Source of the DNA: Actinomycetota bacterium
GTDB lineage: Bacteria > Actinomycetota > Acidimicrobiia > Acidimicrobiales > SZUA-35
DNA length: 14,612 bases
Direction of reading: 5' to 3'
Assembly (NCBI GenBank): GCA_027730885.1
Contig: JAQCHM010000038.1
Span: 1 to 14,612 of the forward strand
Of this stretch, positions 6,670 through 13,595 are shown piece after piece. Both the position numbers and the translations under genes were made by a program. The notes beneath the pieces are model-generated. The model did not search any database. It saw nothing but the letters and a program-made list of their open reading frames with translations, and was not told the DNA's origin. Positions within the stretch are counted from its first letter, which is position 1. Every line of letters starts with the position of its first letter.

Positions 6670-7568
6670 GAGCAGTCGGGTCCTTCCTCGGGGCGTTCGG
6701 TCGATGGCTTCTGTCCGAGCGCGACGGCCACGGGTCGACCGTTGGACGGCTGCCCCATCGCGGCCGGCCGAAGAGTGATTGCCTGACCGGCACCCAGATC
6801 GAGTTCGAAGGCAGCCGAACCCCGGTCGACGGCGACCGACAACAGTCCGTAGGAGTCGATGATCAGCCCGACGCTACCCACGGGAATCCGTGCGTAGGTG
6901 TCGACTCGGAGGGCGGCGCGATCGGTTCTACCTCCGCTCAAGGTCACCGCCTCCGGCCAGGCCTCTATGTCCGCGGGGTCCACATTCAGTTGCGCGTTGC
7001 CGTAACGATCGACCCACAACACTTCGGCCGAGATCGAACCGTCATCCTCCCGCTGACTCACCGGGAGGAGGCCAGGCATCAAGCGGACCGGATCGATCGG
7101 TGTTCCCAACTCGGCAGGGGGGACGCCGTTGCAGAGGTGGGCCGCGACCGGCGCGAAGATGTCCCGTCCGTGAAAGGTGGGGCCAGGGGACGGGAGGTGA
7201 TAGTCGGGGTTGTCGAGCACGAAGGCCCCGGTTGCGCCTCCGACCATCGCCACCGCAGGCGCGAGCAATCCGTTGTCCGGCCCAACGAGGTAGGCGGCAC
7301 CATCGGCCACCTCGACAGCGACCGGATGACGATCGGTCCCGACACCCGGATCGACGACGGCCAACACGACCCCGGGAGCCAGGTACTGCACCGCACGGGC
7401 GAGCGCGAGACCGCCGGCGCGAACATCGTGGGCCTCGATGTTGTGCGTCACGTCGATCACAGCGGTCCGGGGCGACACGGTGCGGATGACCGACTTGACC
7501 ACGCCGACGAACTCGTCGTCGAGTCCGTAGTCGGAGAGGAACGAGATGGTGTCGAATCGAGGGCTCAT
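6666..7568 (-). CDS. SAM hydrolase (S-adenosyl-L-methionine hydroxide adenosyltransferase, DUF62)
   Basis: This 300-aa protein belongs to the DUF62/fluorinase-chlorinase fold family. Most bacterial members use water or hydroxide to split SAM into adenosine and methionine. FLSDYGLDDEFVGVVK (10-25) opens the N-terminal domain, followed by IDVTHNIEAHDVRAG (38-52), VVDPGVGTDRHP (71-82) and GPDNGLL (96-102). FHGRDIFAPVAAHL (132-145) holds the His. Asp73, Arg80 and His133 match in order and spacing the Asp-Arg-His triad of the hydrolases, which argues against a halogenase. The C-terminal domain has VDRYGNAQLNV. The ATG at 7568 lies 35 bases after the proC stop; a longer upstream reading would overlap proC. 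It is the second gene of the proC operon and overlaps the 29-codon gene by 4 bases. Confidence 0.9.
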   Translation of the reverse strand: MSPRFDTISFLSDYGLDDEFVGVVKSVIRTVSPRTAVIDVTHNIEAHDVRAGGLALARAVQYLAPGVVLAVVDPGVGTDRHPVAVEVADGAAYLVGPDNGLLAPAVAMVGGATGAFVLDNPDYHLPSPGPTFHGRDIFAPVAAHLCNGVPPAELGTPIDPVRLMPGLLPVSQREDDGSISAEVLWVDRYGNAQLNVDPADIEAWPEAVTLSGGRTDRAALRVDTYARIPVGSVGLIIDSYGLLSVAVDRGSAAFELDLGAGQAITLRPAAMGQPSNGRPVAVALGQKPSTERPEEGPDCS

Positions 7569-7603
7569 GGTCGTCGAGGTCAGGCGGTCGAGGTGACGGG
7601 GGC

Positions 7604-8392
7604 TCAGGTGGCCGGTCGGCCAAGTTCCCGCGACCGGTCGGTGGCCGCCTCGACGGCGGCAATCATCGCGGCGCGCACGCCGTGACGCTCCAGCTGGCTG
7701 GTACCTGCCGCCGTGGTGCCCGCGGGAGTGGTCACTCCGGCCCGCAGCACTGAAGCAGGATCTCCCGACTCGAGCAACATGCGGGCCGAGCCCAACATCG
7801 TCTGGTAGGCCAGCAGTTCCGCCGTTGCGCGAGGCAGTCCGACGGCCACACCGGCGTCGGCCAACGCCTCGCCCACCAGGAAGAAATATGCTGGGCCCGA
7901 GCCGGAAAGACCGGTAACGGCGTCGATCTGGCTCTCGGTCACGACCACCACCTGGCCGACTGCGGCGAGGATCTGGGTGGCCCAGTCCAGATCCGCCTCG
8001 GTCGCGCTGGCGCCGCCCGCGAGGGCCGATGCGCCCGCAGCCAGCAACGCCGGGGTGTTGGGCATCGAGCGGATTACCGGCGTCCCCGTCGGCAGCGCAG
8101 CCTCGATCGTGCCCAGGGTCACGCCCGCAGCAATGGACAGAACACGGCCAGGTCGCACGAGCCCGGCCGCCACCTCGACGATCGACCACGGCTTGACGGC
8201 GAGAATGGTGTCGACCTCGGGCAGAGGGACCTCCGCGACCTTGACACCGGGGAACAGCGTCTCGAGCGCAGCCCGGAGTTCGGCGACGACCTCGACGATG
8301 GTCAGCTCCTCGGGTCGGAGCCACCCGGAGGAGAGCAGTCCTCCTGCCAGCGCCTGGCCCATCTTTCCCCCACCGATCAGCTGGAGTTTCAT
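7604..8392 (-). CDS. proC: Pyrroline-5-carboxylate reductase (proline biosynthesis)
   Basis: This 262-aa enzyme reduces 1-pyrroline-5-carboxylate to L-proline with NAD(P)H in the cytoplasm. It has the Rossmann dinucleotide motif GGGKMG at 7-12, AVKPW in the N-domain, RSMPNTPALLAAGASAL in the middle, GLSGSGPAYFFLVGEAL in the dimer-forming C-domain, and the ProC signature ending in GVTTPAGTTAAG. Length and motif order are normal. The ATG at 8392 is preceded at leaderless spacing by TAAGTT. It heads a small operon with the SAM hydrolase and the 29-aa peptide. In mycobacteria proC lies in the same general chromosomal neighbourhood as mshA, so the proximity here may be ancestral. Confidence 0.96.
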   Translation of the reverse strand: MKLQLIGGGKMGQALAGGLLSSGWLRPEELTIVEVVAELRAALETLFPGVKVAEVPLPEVDTILAVKPWSIVEVAAGLVRPGRVLSIAAGVTLGTIEAALPTGTPVIRSMPNTPALLAAGASALAGGASATEADLDWATQILAAVGQVVVVTESQIDAVTGLSGSGPAYFFLVGEALADAGVAVGLPRATAELLAYQTMLGSARMLLESGDPASVLRAGVTTPAGTTAAGTSQLERHGVRAAMIAAVEAATDRSRELGRPAT

Positions 8393-8398
8393 GCTCGC

Positions 8399-8404
8399 AA
8401 CTTA
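8399..8404 (-). promoter_or_regulatory. -10 element TAAGTT, leaderless-type promoter of proC
   Basis: On the minus strand TAAGTT is followed by six bases (GCGAGC) and the proC ATG, so the predicted transcript begins at the start codon. Confidence 0.5.
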
Positions 8405-8525
8405 CACCGCGGCACACCGAATGGGTTCGCCGGATGGGTCGAACGACGTCGTTCTTCCCCGAACCGCCACCGCTCGACCGCATCCGACTCCCGCCGAGGC
8501 TACGAGGCGGAGACCTCGGAGCCAA

Positions 8526-8557
8526 CGTATTTACACGCTAAATGCGTAAATACGCAT
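8526..8557. promoter_or_regulatory. AT-rich nested inverted repeats between ybjN-like gene and proC
   Basis: ATGCGTAAATACGCAT at 8542-8557 is a perfect 7-bp inverted repeat around AA. In addition CGTATTTAC at 8526-8534 is the exact reverse complement of GTAAATACG at 8546-8554, so three half-sites share the sequence GTAAATACG or its complement. The block is AT-rich inside strongly GC-rich DNA. It may be an operator, the end of the mshA/ybjN transcript (no T-run long enough for a classic terminator), or a promoter region for an upstream proC transcript. Confidence 0.45.
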
Positions 8558-8588
8558 CTTTTAGAGAGGACAAAGGACGAAGGCCACC

Positions 8589-9047
8589 TCAAGAGAATTT
8601 AGACGCGAACCCGATCCGCAGCGCCGGCCGGAAGTACTGCTCGACCCACGCGTACATCGATCCGAGGATGCGGTCGAACTCGGCCTCGTCGACCCACCGC
8701 GCGTCGATCTTCCCCTTCAGGAAGACGCCGTCCTCGTCCCCGACGGTGAAAGCCGCCCCGTACAGTCGGCCGTTGCGCCGCATCAGGTGTTCATAGAACA
8801 CCGCATGGTTCTCCTCGGGGGCGGGCATCACGTACGTCTCGTATGCGAGGGTGCGTTGGTCGAGGTGGAACCGCACGGTGAAGACGTCTTTCTCCTCACC
8901 GAGCATGCGCACGAACCACGACCGTGGGCCGTCGACGTCGCGATCGACCGCCGCGACTGCCGGGTTCGAGGCGAGTTGATCGGCCAGCCAGACATCGATC
9001 CGCCCTCGCAGGGTCTCGACCTCTTCGGGCGTCCTCGGCGCGGTCAC
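8589..9047 (-). CDS. YbjN-domain protein (Rv0487-like)
   Basis: This 152-aa cytoplasmic protein resembles the YbjN-domain family, a chaperone-like alpha/beta fold related in shape to type III secretion chaperones. Segments seen are RSWFVRMLGEEKDVFTVRFHL, YETYVMPAPEENHAVFYEHLMRRN, LYGAAFTVGDEDGVFLKGKI, and a helical end (FDRILGSMYAWVEQYFRPAL). The GTG at 9047 gives a GTGA overlap with the mshA stop and was preferred to the ATG at 9092, which would overlap mshA by 49 bases. The mshA to YbjN-gene order is also found in Mycobacterium (Rv0486, Rv0487), which supports the assignment. The molecular role is unknown; a link with mycothiol metabolism is suggested by position only. Confidence 0.85.
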   Translation of the reverse strand: MTAPRTPEEVETLRGRIDVWLADQLASNPAVAAVDRDVDGPRSWFVRMLGEEKDVFTVRFHLDQRTLAYETYVMPAPEENHAVFYEHLMRRNGRLYGAAFTVGDEDGVFLKGKIDARWVDEAEFDRILGSMYAWVEQYFRPALRIGFASKFS

Positions 9048-10294
9048 GGTCCGAATGGACCTCTGCCCGCCAGCGACGTCGATTCGCCACAACGCGCCAG
9101 ATCGATCGTGGAGAGATCGTCGTACAACCGACGCAGGCGAGCCGCGGAGGTTGACCAGGTGTAGGTTCGGGCACGGCCCGCTGCCGAAACCGAGAGGCGG
9201 CGGGCCAACACGGGGTCAGCGAGGATGGCGTCGATCCAGGCCGCGTATTCGTCCGGCTCGCGACTCTCGACGAGATACCCGGAACGCCCGTGTTCGACCA
9301 ACGTCAGTAGTCCGCCGACCGCCGAAGCAACGACCGGCACCCCACAGGCCTGGGCCTCGAGCGCTACGAGGCCGAAGGACTCCGAACGGCTCGGGACCAG
9401 GCAGACATCGGCGGCGCGGTAGTAGGTGGACAAGAGATGATGCGCTTTCGGCGGCAGGAAGTCGACTCGATCACCGAGTCCCAGCGTGTCGACCAGTTGT
9501 CGCACCCGTTCGACCTCGACGTCGCCGGCCGCTCCGCTGGCACCGCCGATGATCCAGAGCCGAGCGTCCTTTCGCTCGACCCGGGCGAAGGCCCGGACTG
9601 CGACGTCGGCCCCCTTCAACGGTTGGATCCGGCCCACGAACAGCAACAATGGTCGGTCGACGTCGGTGTCGAGGGCCCATCGGGCCCCGGCCTGGCTGCC
9701 GGGAGAGAAGAAGGCGTGATCGACACCAGGCGGCACGATCTCGATGCGCTCGCGGGGCACGTCGTAGAACTCGACCAGTTGATCGGCCTCGGTCGTGCAG
9801 TTGGCCAGCACCACGTCAGCACAGGTCATGACCTCGGCCTCTGCCCTCGCACGCCGTTCGGGCTCGGGGTCTCCGAGCACCGCCTTCACCCGCGCCAGCG
9901 TGTGGAAGGTGGTGACGAGTGGCAGTCCGAGTCGCTGTTTCAACAACTGACCTGAAACGCCCGACAGCCAGTAGTTGGCGTGAATCACGTCCGCGGGATC
10001 ATCCCGCAGATGCTCCTCCACCCAATCGGTGAACGCCCCGACGAGGCCAGGGAGGTCTTCCTTCGATACCTCGGCCGGACCCGCCGGGACATGCACGACC
10101 TCGAAGCCGGGCTCGACTTCGACGCGGTCGGGCAACGTGTCGTCATAACGGCGCACGAACACTCGACAATGCAGGCCGGCCTGGGCCAACGCCGAGACCA
10201 GTTCGCGCACGTAGACGTTCATACCACCACCGTCACCCGTACCCGGCTGGGCCAGCGGTGAGGTGTGCAACGACAGAACGGCAACACGGCGCAC
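9044..10294 (-). CDS. mshA: D-inositol-3-phosphate glycosyltransferase MshA (mycothiol biosynthesis)
   Basis: This GT4 (GT-B fold) enzyme of 416 aa transfers GlcNAc from UDP-GlcNAc to 1L-myo-inositol-1-phosphate, the first committed step of mycothiol synthesis. The MshA N-terminal signature HTSPLAQPGTGDGGGMNVYV lies at about 10-29, followed by IHANYWLSG near 104-112. VPPGVDHAFFSP is near 187-198, the donor-site GRIQPLKG near 221-228, and SRSESFGLVALEAQACGVPVVASAVGG near 302-328, with the E-x7-E pair at Glu305/Glu313. The start is uncertain: GTG at 10294 was chosen because GGCGGGGG lies about 12 bases upstream, but an in-frame TTG at 10306 adds four residues. It follows the XRE regulator by 43 bases and overlaps the YbjN gene by 4. 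Confidence 0.95.
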   Translation of the reverse strand: MRRVAVLSLHTSPLAQPGTGDGGGMNVYVRELVSALAQAGLHCRVFVRRYDDTLPDRVEVEPGFEVVHVPAGPAEVSKEDLPGLVGAFTDWVEEHLRDDPADVIHANYWLSGVSGQLLKQRLGLPLVTTFHTLARVKAVLGDPEPERRARAEAEVMTCADVVLANCTTEADQLVEFYDVPRERIEIVPPGVDHAFFSPGSQAGARWALDTDVDRPLLLFVGRIQPLKGADVAVRAFARVERKDARLWIIGGASGAAGDVEVERVRQLVDTLGLGDRVDFLPPKAHHLLSTYYRAADVCLVPSRSESFGLVALEAQACGVPVVASAVGGLLTLVEHGRSGYLVESREPDEYAAWIDAILADPVLARRLSVSAAGRARTYTWSTSAARLRRLYDDLSTIDLARCGESTSLAGRGPFGP

Positions 10295-10337
10295 GAAGAG
10301 TCTCAACCCCCGCCTGCAGTGGATTCTTCCCGAACGA

Positions 10338-10748
10338 TCACGGCAGCTCCATGGGTTCGGTGTCGGTCAGCGGTGCGCTGGTGACGAAACTCCGGTACAC
10401 CGCGAGCAGAGCCCGGCGCTGATCGGCCGTCAATTCGGCCGCCCCGCGAATGGCGACCTCGAGGCTGCTCATCGGCCCCCGGGAGTCGTCATCGAGGATG
10501 CCTGCTCTTACGTACAGGCTGTCGGCCGATATCTCGAGTGCACGCGCGATCTGTTGCAGGATCTCCGCCGATGGCCGCCGGATTCCACGCTCGATCTGAC
10601 TCAGGTAGGGATTCGAGACGCCGGCCAGTTCGGCCAGCCGTCGGAGCGAGAGTTCGGCCAACCGCCGCTGCTCCCGAATGAACGCGCCGACCTCTTCCTC
10701 CCGGTGGGAGTCTCCCCCACTCCGTCGTTCCCGCCGAGAGACCCGCAC
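10338..10748 (-). CDS. XRE-family transcriptional regulator (Rv0474-like)
   Basis: This 136-aa DNA-binding protein has a Cro/C1-type helix-turn-helix at about residues 20-78. The core reads LRRLAELAGVSNPYLSQIERG at 36-56, followed by RRPSAEILQQIARALEISADSLYVRAG. A short C-terminal helical part (SSLEVAIRGAAELTADQRRALLAVYRSF) is shared with mycobacterial Rv0474-type regulators. There is no sensor domain. The start is GTG at 10748, 18 bases after the rsiG-like stop; the first 17 residues are Arg-rich and may be outside the folded part. It lies between an anti-sigma-like gene and mshA, so it is a candidate regulator of this operon. That is inference. Confidence 0.88.
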   Translation of the reverse strand: MRVSRRERRSGGDSHREEEVGAFIREQRRLAELSLRRLAELAGVSNPYLSQIERGIRRPSAEILQQIARALEISADSLYVRAGILDDDSRGPMSSLEVAIRGAAELTADQRRALLAVYRSFVTSAPLTDTEPMELP

Positions 10749-10766
10749 CCTGAGAACGACAAGCCG

Positions 10767-11309
10767 TCAGGCGAGCAGGCTGTCGATGGAGGCTTCACCG
10801 TCGCGATACCGACGGCCGATCTCGGATTGGATGGCATCGATGCGTTCGTGAAGCTGATGGCGGGCGGACGAGAGTTCGAGTTCGAAGCTGCGGAGTCGCT
10901 CGAAGATCTCCCGGACCTCGTTGTCGGTCGTCTGATCGATGCCAGCGAGCTCTGCCGGTGATACCGCCCTGTCCAGACGCTCTACGAGCGCGGCTGCGAC
11001 GGGCCCGGGAACACCGACATCGACCGGACGACCACGGGATCGTTGGCCATCAGGTCGGGGGGCATCAGCCAGCAGATCCGGCAGGTCGAACAACAACGAC
11101 TGGGGTGAGTCGATCTGAGGGTCGCCGGCTCGACGCCGAACCTCGTGGCCGACGATGTCAAGTCTGCCCTGGGCGACCCGACGGACGAGGGAGATGTCCC
11201 CCTCGACCTCGGAACACTGGATCCGTAGGTCGCGCAGCTGGGGCAACGGACGAGTGGTCAGACCCTTGCGAGTTTCCGGGCCGAGCAAACGCGCGAGGGG
11301 TTCGATCAC
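10767..11309 (-). CDS. RsiG-like anti-sigma factor (putative c-di-GMP-responsive)
   Basis: This 180-aa protein is predicted to form two long helices joined by a Pro/Asp-rich linker. The RsiG signature E(X)3S(X)2R(X)3Q(X)3D is found exactly in the first helix: Glu36, Ser40, Arg43, Gln47, Asp51. The second helix has the same spacing with one change: Glu143, Ser147, Arg150, His154, Asp158. In Streptomyces RsiG uses two such helices to bind a c-di-GMP dimer and sequester the sigma factor WhiG. Flanking text fits too: LPQLRDLR before motif 1, RLDIVGHEVRRR after it, and IDAIQSEIGRRYRDGE after motif 2. GTG at 11309 was chosen as start, 11 bases after the upstream stop; a TTG at 11318 is possible. 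No sigma factor gene is in the window. The family call is by motif; the regulated sigma factor is inference. Confidence 0.78.
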   Translation of the reverse strand: MIEPLARLLGPETRKGLTTRPLPQLRDLRIQCSEVEGDISLVRRVAQGRLDIVGHEVRRRAGDPQIDSPQSLLFDLPDLLADAPRPDGQRSRGRPVDVGVPGPVAAALVERLDRAVSPAELAGIDQTTDNEVREIFERLRSFELELSSARHQLHERIDAIQSEIGRRYRDGEASIDSLLA

Positions 11310-11320
11310 AGCAGGCAAGG

Positions 11321-12118
11321 CTAGAGCACAATGAGCCAGACGGGCGCAACGAGCAGGTAGGAATCCAGGCGCAGGAGCGCAGGAGAGGCGCCCAACGACG
11401 TCGCGGGCAGGAGGGCCGACGCGCAAGCCTGTCCGAAGGGAGCGCCGGCTGCGGCCGCTAGTGCATAGCCGGGGAGGTTGTCCGTCGTGAACGGGTAGGG
11501 CAGCAAGAAGAACAGCGTCGTCGCCACCAGGACGAGCGCGCTGAGCCCGGCGACCATGCCGGCGATCTGGCTGCTGCCGCGACCAGTCTCTCCGCTGCCC
11601 ACGAGGAAGTCGCCCGTCTCGTAGGCGCTGACGAGGACCACGAGGCTGACGAACGCCTGAGGCCACTCGACGGCCAGCGCAACGAGACTTCCGGCGGCGA
11701 GGCCCGCCGGCATCGACGACAGGATCAGCAGTTCCGACGTCCGAATGCGGGTGCTCTGCCTCGGTATCGGGACGACCAAGGAATAAATGAACAAGGCAAC
11801 GGTCACGGCCAAGACCCCAGCTCCCAGCGCAGCGACTCCAAGTGTCCCCGACATCGCCAGGGCAGCGCCCGCCAATGACGCGCCACAGCGATCGGTGAAC
11901 TCGACGCTCGCCCAGGCATTGGCGACCTGTAACCCGGCCAGCGCTCCGACCGGCACGAGCACGACCGCGCTGAGGACCCCGACACCTACCGCGGCGGCAC
12001 CCAGCAAGGTCGCGGCCCACAGCACCCCGAGCACCAGCTTGGGTCCCCCCGTGTCGTGAACGATCGCGAACCGCGGGGCCGATCCCGTGAGGTTCCGGAC
12101 GTTCAGCCGTTCAGCCAC
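11321..12118 (-). CDS. Polytopic membrane protein, distantly CdsA-like
   Basis: This 265-aa protein has about seven to eight hydrophobic spans: near residues 27-45, 46-66, 79-98, 100-118, 130-150, 153-168, 186-208, 217-238 and 252-265, some of them doubtful. The second half faintly follows phosphatidate cytidylyltransferase (CdsA): YETGDFLVG (166-174) where CdsA has DTGAYLVG, GSSQIAGMVAG (181-191) where CdsA has SPKKTWEGxxGG, and LLRLDSYLLVAPV (248-260) where CdsA has LDRxDSLLxxAP. The catalytic acidic and Lys residues are mostly not conserved, so activity is doubtful. GTG at 12118 was chosen; it overlaps the moaD-like stop by 8 bases. Longer readings would run further into the upstream gene. 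The function within this operon is unknown. Confidence 0.72.
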   Translation of the reverse strand: MAERLNVRNLTGSAPRFAIVHDTGGPKLVLGVLWAATLLGAAAVGVGVLSAVVLVPVGALAGLQVANAWASVEFTDRCGASLAGAALAMSGTLGVAALGAGVLAVTVALFIYSLVVPIPRQSTRIRTSELLILSSMPAGLAAGSLVALAVEWPQAFVSLVVLVSAYETGDFLVGSGETGRGSSQIAGMVAGLSALVLVATTLFFLLPYPFTTDNLPGYALAAAAGAPFGQACASALLPATSLGASPALLRLDSYLLVAPVWLIVL

Positions 12119-12347
12119 CCGACACGGGAGGCAGCACGGCGACCTCGTCGCCCTCGACCACGGAGTCATCTCGAGTCGCGGGCGCGCCGTTGAGCCAGAC
12201 GCGGGAACCCGCGAGTACCGCACCGAACTCCGCCCCGAACTGCGCGACCGCCCGGTCGAGGACCTCTCCGACGGATGCCCCGTCGAACACCGCCATCTTC
12301 TCCCCCGCGGCCTCCCGGGCCTGGGCGAAGAGTCGCAAACTGATCAC
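12111..12347 (-). CDS. MoaD/ThiS-family ubiquitin-like sulfur-carrier protein
   Basis: This 78-aa beta-grasp protein ends in the diagnostic Gly-Gly (VAVLPPVSGG). In this family the C-terminal Gly is adenylated and thiocarboxylated by a MoeB/ThiF-type enzyme and delivers sulfur to molybdopterin, thiazole or other products. It begins MISLRLFAQAREAAG, includes VWLNGAPATRD and VEGDEVAVLPPV, all typical of MoaD. GTG at 12347 was chosen because TAGACT lies 7 bases upstream; GTG at 12353 is an alternative. It heads the six-gene operon leading to mshA. No MoaE, MoeB or ThiG gene is in the window, so the sulfur acceptor is unknown. Confidence 0.87.
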   Translation of the reverse strand: MISLRLFAQAREAAGEKMAVFDGASVGEVLDRAVAQFGAEFGAVLAGSRVWLNGAPATRDDSVVEGDEVAVLPPVSGG

Positions 12348-12354
12348 GGCCACC

Positions 12355-12372
12355 AGTCTAGGTCGGTAGGGT
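12355..12372. promoter_or_regulatory. Back-to-back leaderless-type -10 elements of divergent genes
   Basis: Minus strand TAGACT (12360-12355) lies 7 bases before the GTG of the moaD-like gene. Plus strand TAGGGT (12367-12372) lies 6 bases before the ATG of the histidine phosphatase. Only 31 bases separate the two start codons, so the two promoters must share DNA and the -35 region of each lies inside the other gene. Mutual interference or shared control is likely. Confidence 0.5.
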
Positions 12373-12378
12373 GCGACG

Positions 12379-12999
12379 ATGGCTGAGATCACGCGCCTCC
12401 TGCTGGTTCGCCACGGCCAATCGACGTGGAACGCAGAGCGACGATGGCAGGGTCAGGCGAACCCGCCCCTGTCCGACCACGGTCGTTTCCAGGCCAAGGA
12501 AGCGGCCAAGGCAATCGGCGCGATCGACGCCATCGCCGCCTCGCCCCAACTCAGAGCGAGGCACACCGCCGAACTGATCGCGGGCGAGCTGGGCATCGGG
12601 CCCGTCGTCCTCATTCCCGGCCTACGTGAGCGGGGTGCCGGACCGTGGTCGGGCATGACGGTGGAAGAAATCGAAGCTCGCTATCCGGGCTACCTCGCCG
12701 ATCATCGCCGGCCCGAGGGATACGAGAGTGATGCCGCGCTTCTCGACCGCACGAAGCCTGCACTTGACGCGTTGGCCGTGGGAAATCCCGGACGACTCAT
12801 CCTGGTGGTCACCCACGGCGGGGTGATCCACCGTTTCGAGGAGTATCTCGGGCTGAATTCGGGGAGGGTACCGAACCTCTGGGGCCGCGTCATCGAGTTC
12901 ACCCCCGCGGGAAGTGGGGCCGGTGAGTGGCGGGCGGGCGAACGGCTGGAGCTGATCGAGGGACACCACTCGACCGGCGGCGACGCCAAGCCGGTCTGA
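12379..12999 (+). CDS. Histidine phosphatase family protein (phosphoglycerate mutase-like)
   Basis: This 206-aa protein of the RHG superfamily transfers phosphate through a histidine. LLLVRHGQSTWNAERRWQGQ lies at 7-26, with Arg11 and the phospho-acceptor His12. PLSDHGRFQAKEAA follows, then SPQLRARHTAEL with Arg61, Glu84 in LRERGAGPWSG, and VVTHGGVIH with His146. All catalytic residues are present. Length and motifs fit the broad-specificity cobC/gpmB-like group rather than the glycolytic dPGM. The substrate cannot be named. The ATG at 12379 is fixed by the TAGGGT element. The metallopeptidase gene starts 5 bases after the stop, so the two form an operon. Confidence 0.9.
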   Translation: MAEITRLLLVRHGQSTWNAERRWQGQANPPLSDHGRFQAKEAAKAIGAIDAIAASPQLRARHTAELIAGELGIGPVVLIPGLRERGAGPWSGMTVEEIEARYPGYLADHRRPEGYESDAALLDRTKPALDALAVGNPGRLILVVTHGGVIHRFEEYLGLNSGRVPNLWGRVIEFTPAGSGAGEWRAGERLELIEGHHSTGGDAKPV

Positions 13000-13004
13000 G
13001 CCCG

Positions 13005-13595
13005 ATGACCGCCGTCGCCTCGGACACCTCGGCCGAAACACACGCCGAGGTAGCAAGCGGCGAGGTAGCAAACGGCAACGAGGTTCGAGTGGTGCGAAGT
13101 ACCAAGCGGCGCAAGACCGCCGAAGCGCACCTACGCGACGGTGTGCTGGAGGTGCGCATCCCGGCTCGATTCACCAAGGCCCAGGAACGAGAGATGGTCG
13201 CGTACTTCCGTCAACGCTTCGAACGTCGACAGAGCACCGACCAGCTCGACCTCCCCGAGCGCGCTGCTCGGCTCGCCCGAACGTATGATCTGCCACATCC
13301 GGCCTCGATCCGGTGGGTGAGCAACCAGGCGCAGCGTTGGGGGTCGTGCACACCGACGCGGGGCTCCATCCGGCTTTCGGACCGTATGGCAGGCTTCCCC
13401 GACTGGGTGGTCGACTACGTCATCGTCCACGAACTGGCCCACTTCGTCGAGCTCGGACACACGACGAGATTCTGGGAGTTGGTCAACCGTTATGCGCTGG
13501 CAGAACGGGCGCGTGGGTTCCTCATCGCCAAGGCGTGGGAGGAACGGGAGCCGTTTGCGGGCCAACCTCTCCCGTCGGAACCGCGGGAGCGTTGA
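13005..13595 (+). CDS. YgjP/M48-type zinc metallopeptidase (DUF45)
   Basis: This 196-aa protein belongs to the YgjP-like (DUF45) metallopeptidases, often annotated as M48 family. The zinc motif HELAH is at 142-146, with the third ligand in GHTTRFWELV at His152. The family motif RWGSCT is at 111-116, and IRLSDRMAGFPDWVVDYVIVHE leads into the active site. Two strands at the N-terminus (VRVVRSTKRRKTAEAHL, LEVRIPARFT) are also typical. There is no signal peptide or membrane segment. The ATG at 13005, 5 bases after the phosphatase stop, was used; residues 8-25 are low-complexity Ala/Glu/Gly. The last 74 bases overlap a small gene on the opposite strand. The natural substrate is unknown. Confidence 0.9.
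   Translation: MTAVASDTSAETHAEVASGEVANGNEVRVVRSTKRRKTAEAHLRDGVLEVRIPARFTKAQEREMVAYFRQRFERRQSTDQLDLPERAARLARTYDLPHPASIRWVSNQAQRWGSCTPTRGSIRLSDRMAGFPDWVVDYVIVHELAHFVELGHTTRFWELVNRYALAERARGFLIAKAWEEREPFAGQPLPSEPRER

Noticed and set aside
8491..8521. CCGAGG/CCTCGG and CCGCC/GGCGG hairpins as a terminator after the YbjN gene
   Set aside because: Loops are long, the two stems exclude each other and no T-run follows on the minus strand.
6666..8525. Reading the SAM hydrolase frame as one 619-aa protein
   Set aside because: The extra N-terminal part runs out of frame through proC and has non-protein-like composition; the ATG at 7568 gives the normal family length.
8542..8796. Plus-strand 84-codon frame opposite the end of the YbjN gene
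   Set aside because: Starts within the AT-rich palindrome and is antisense to a conserved gene; no promoter or family resemblance.
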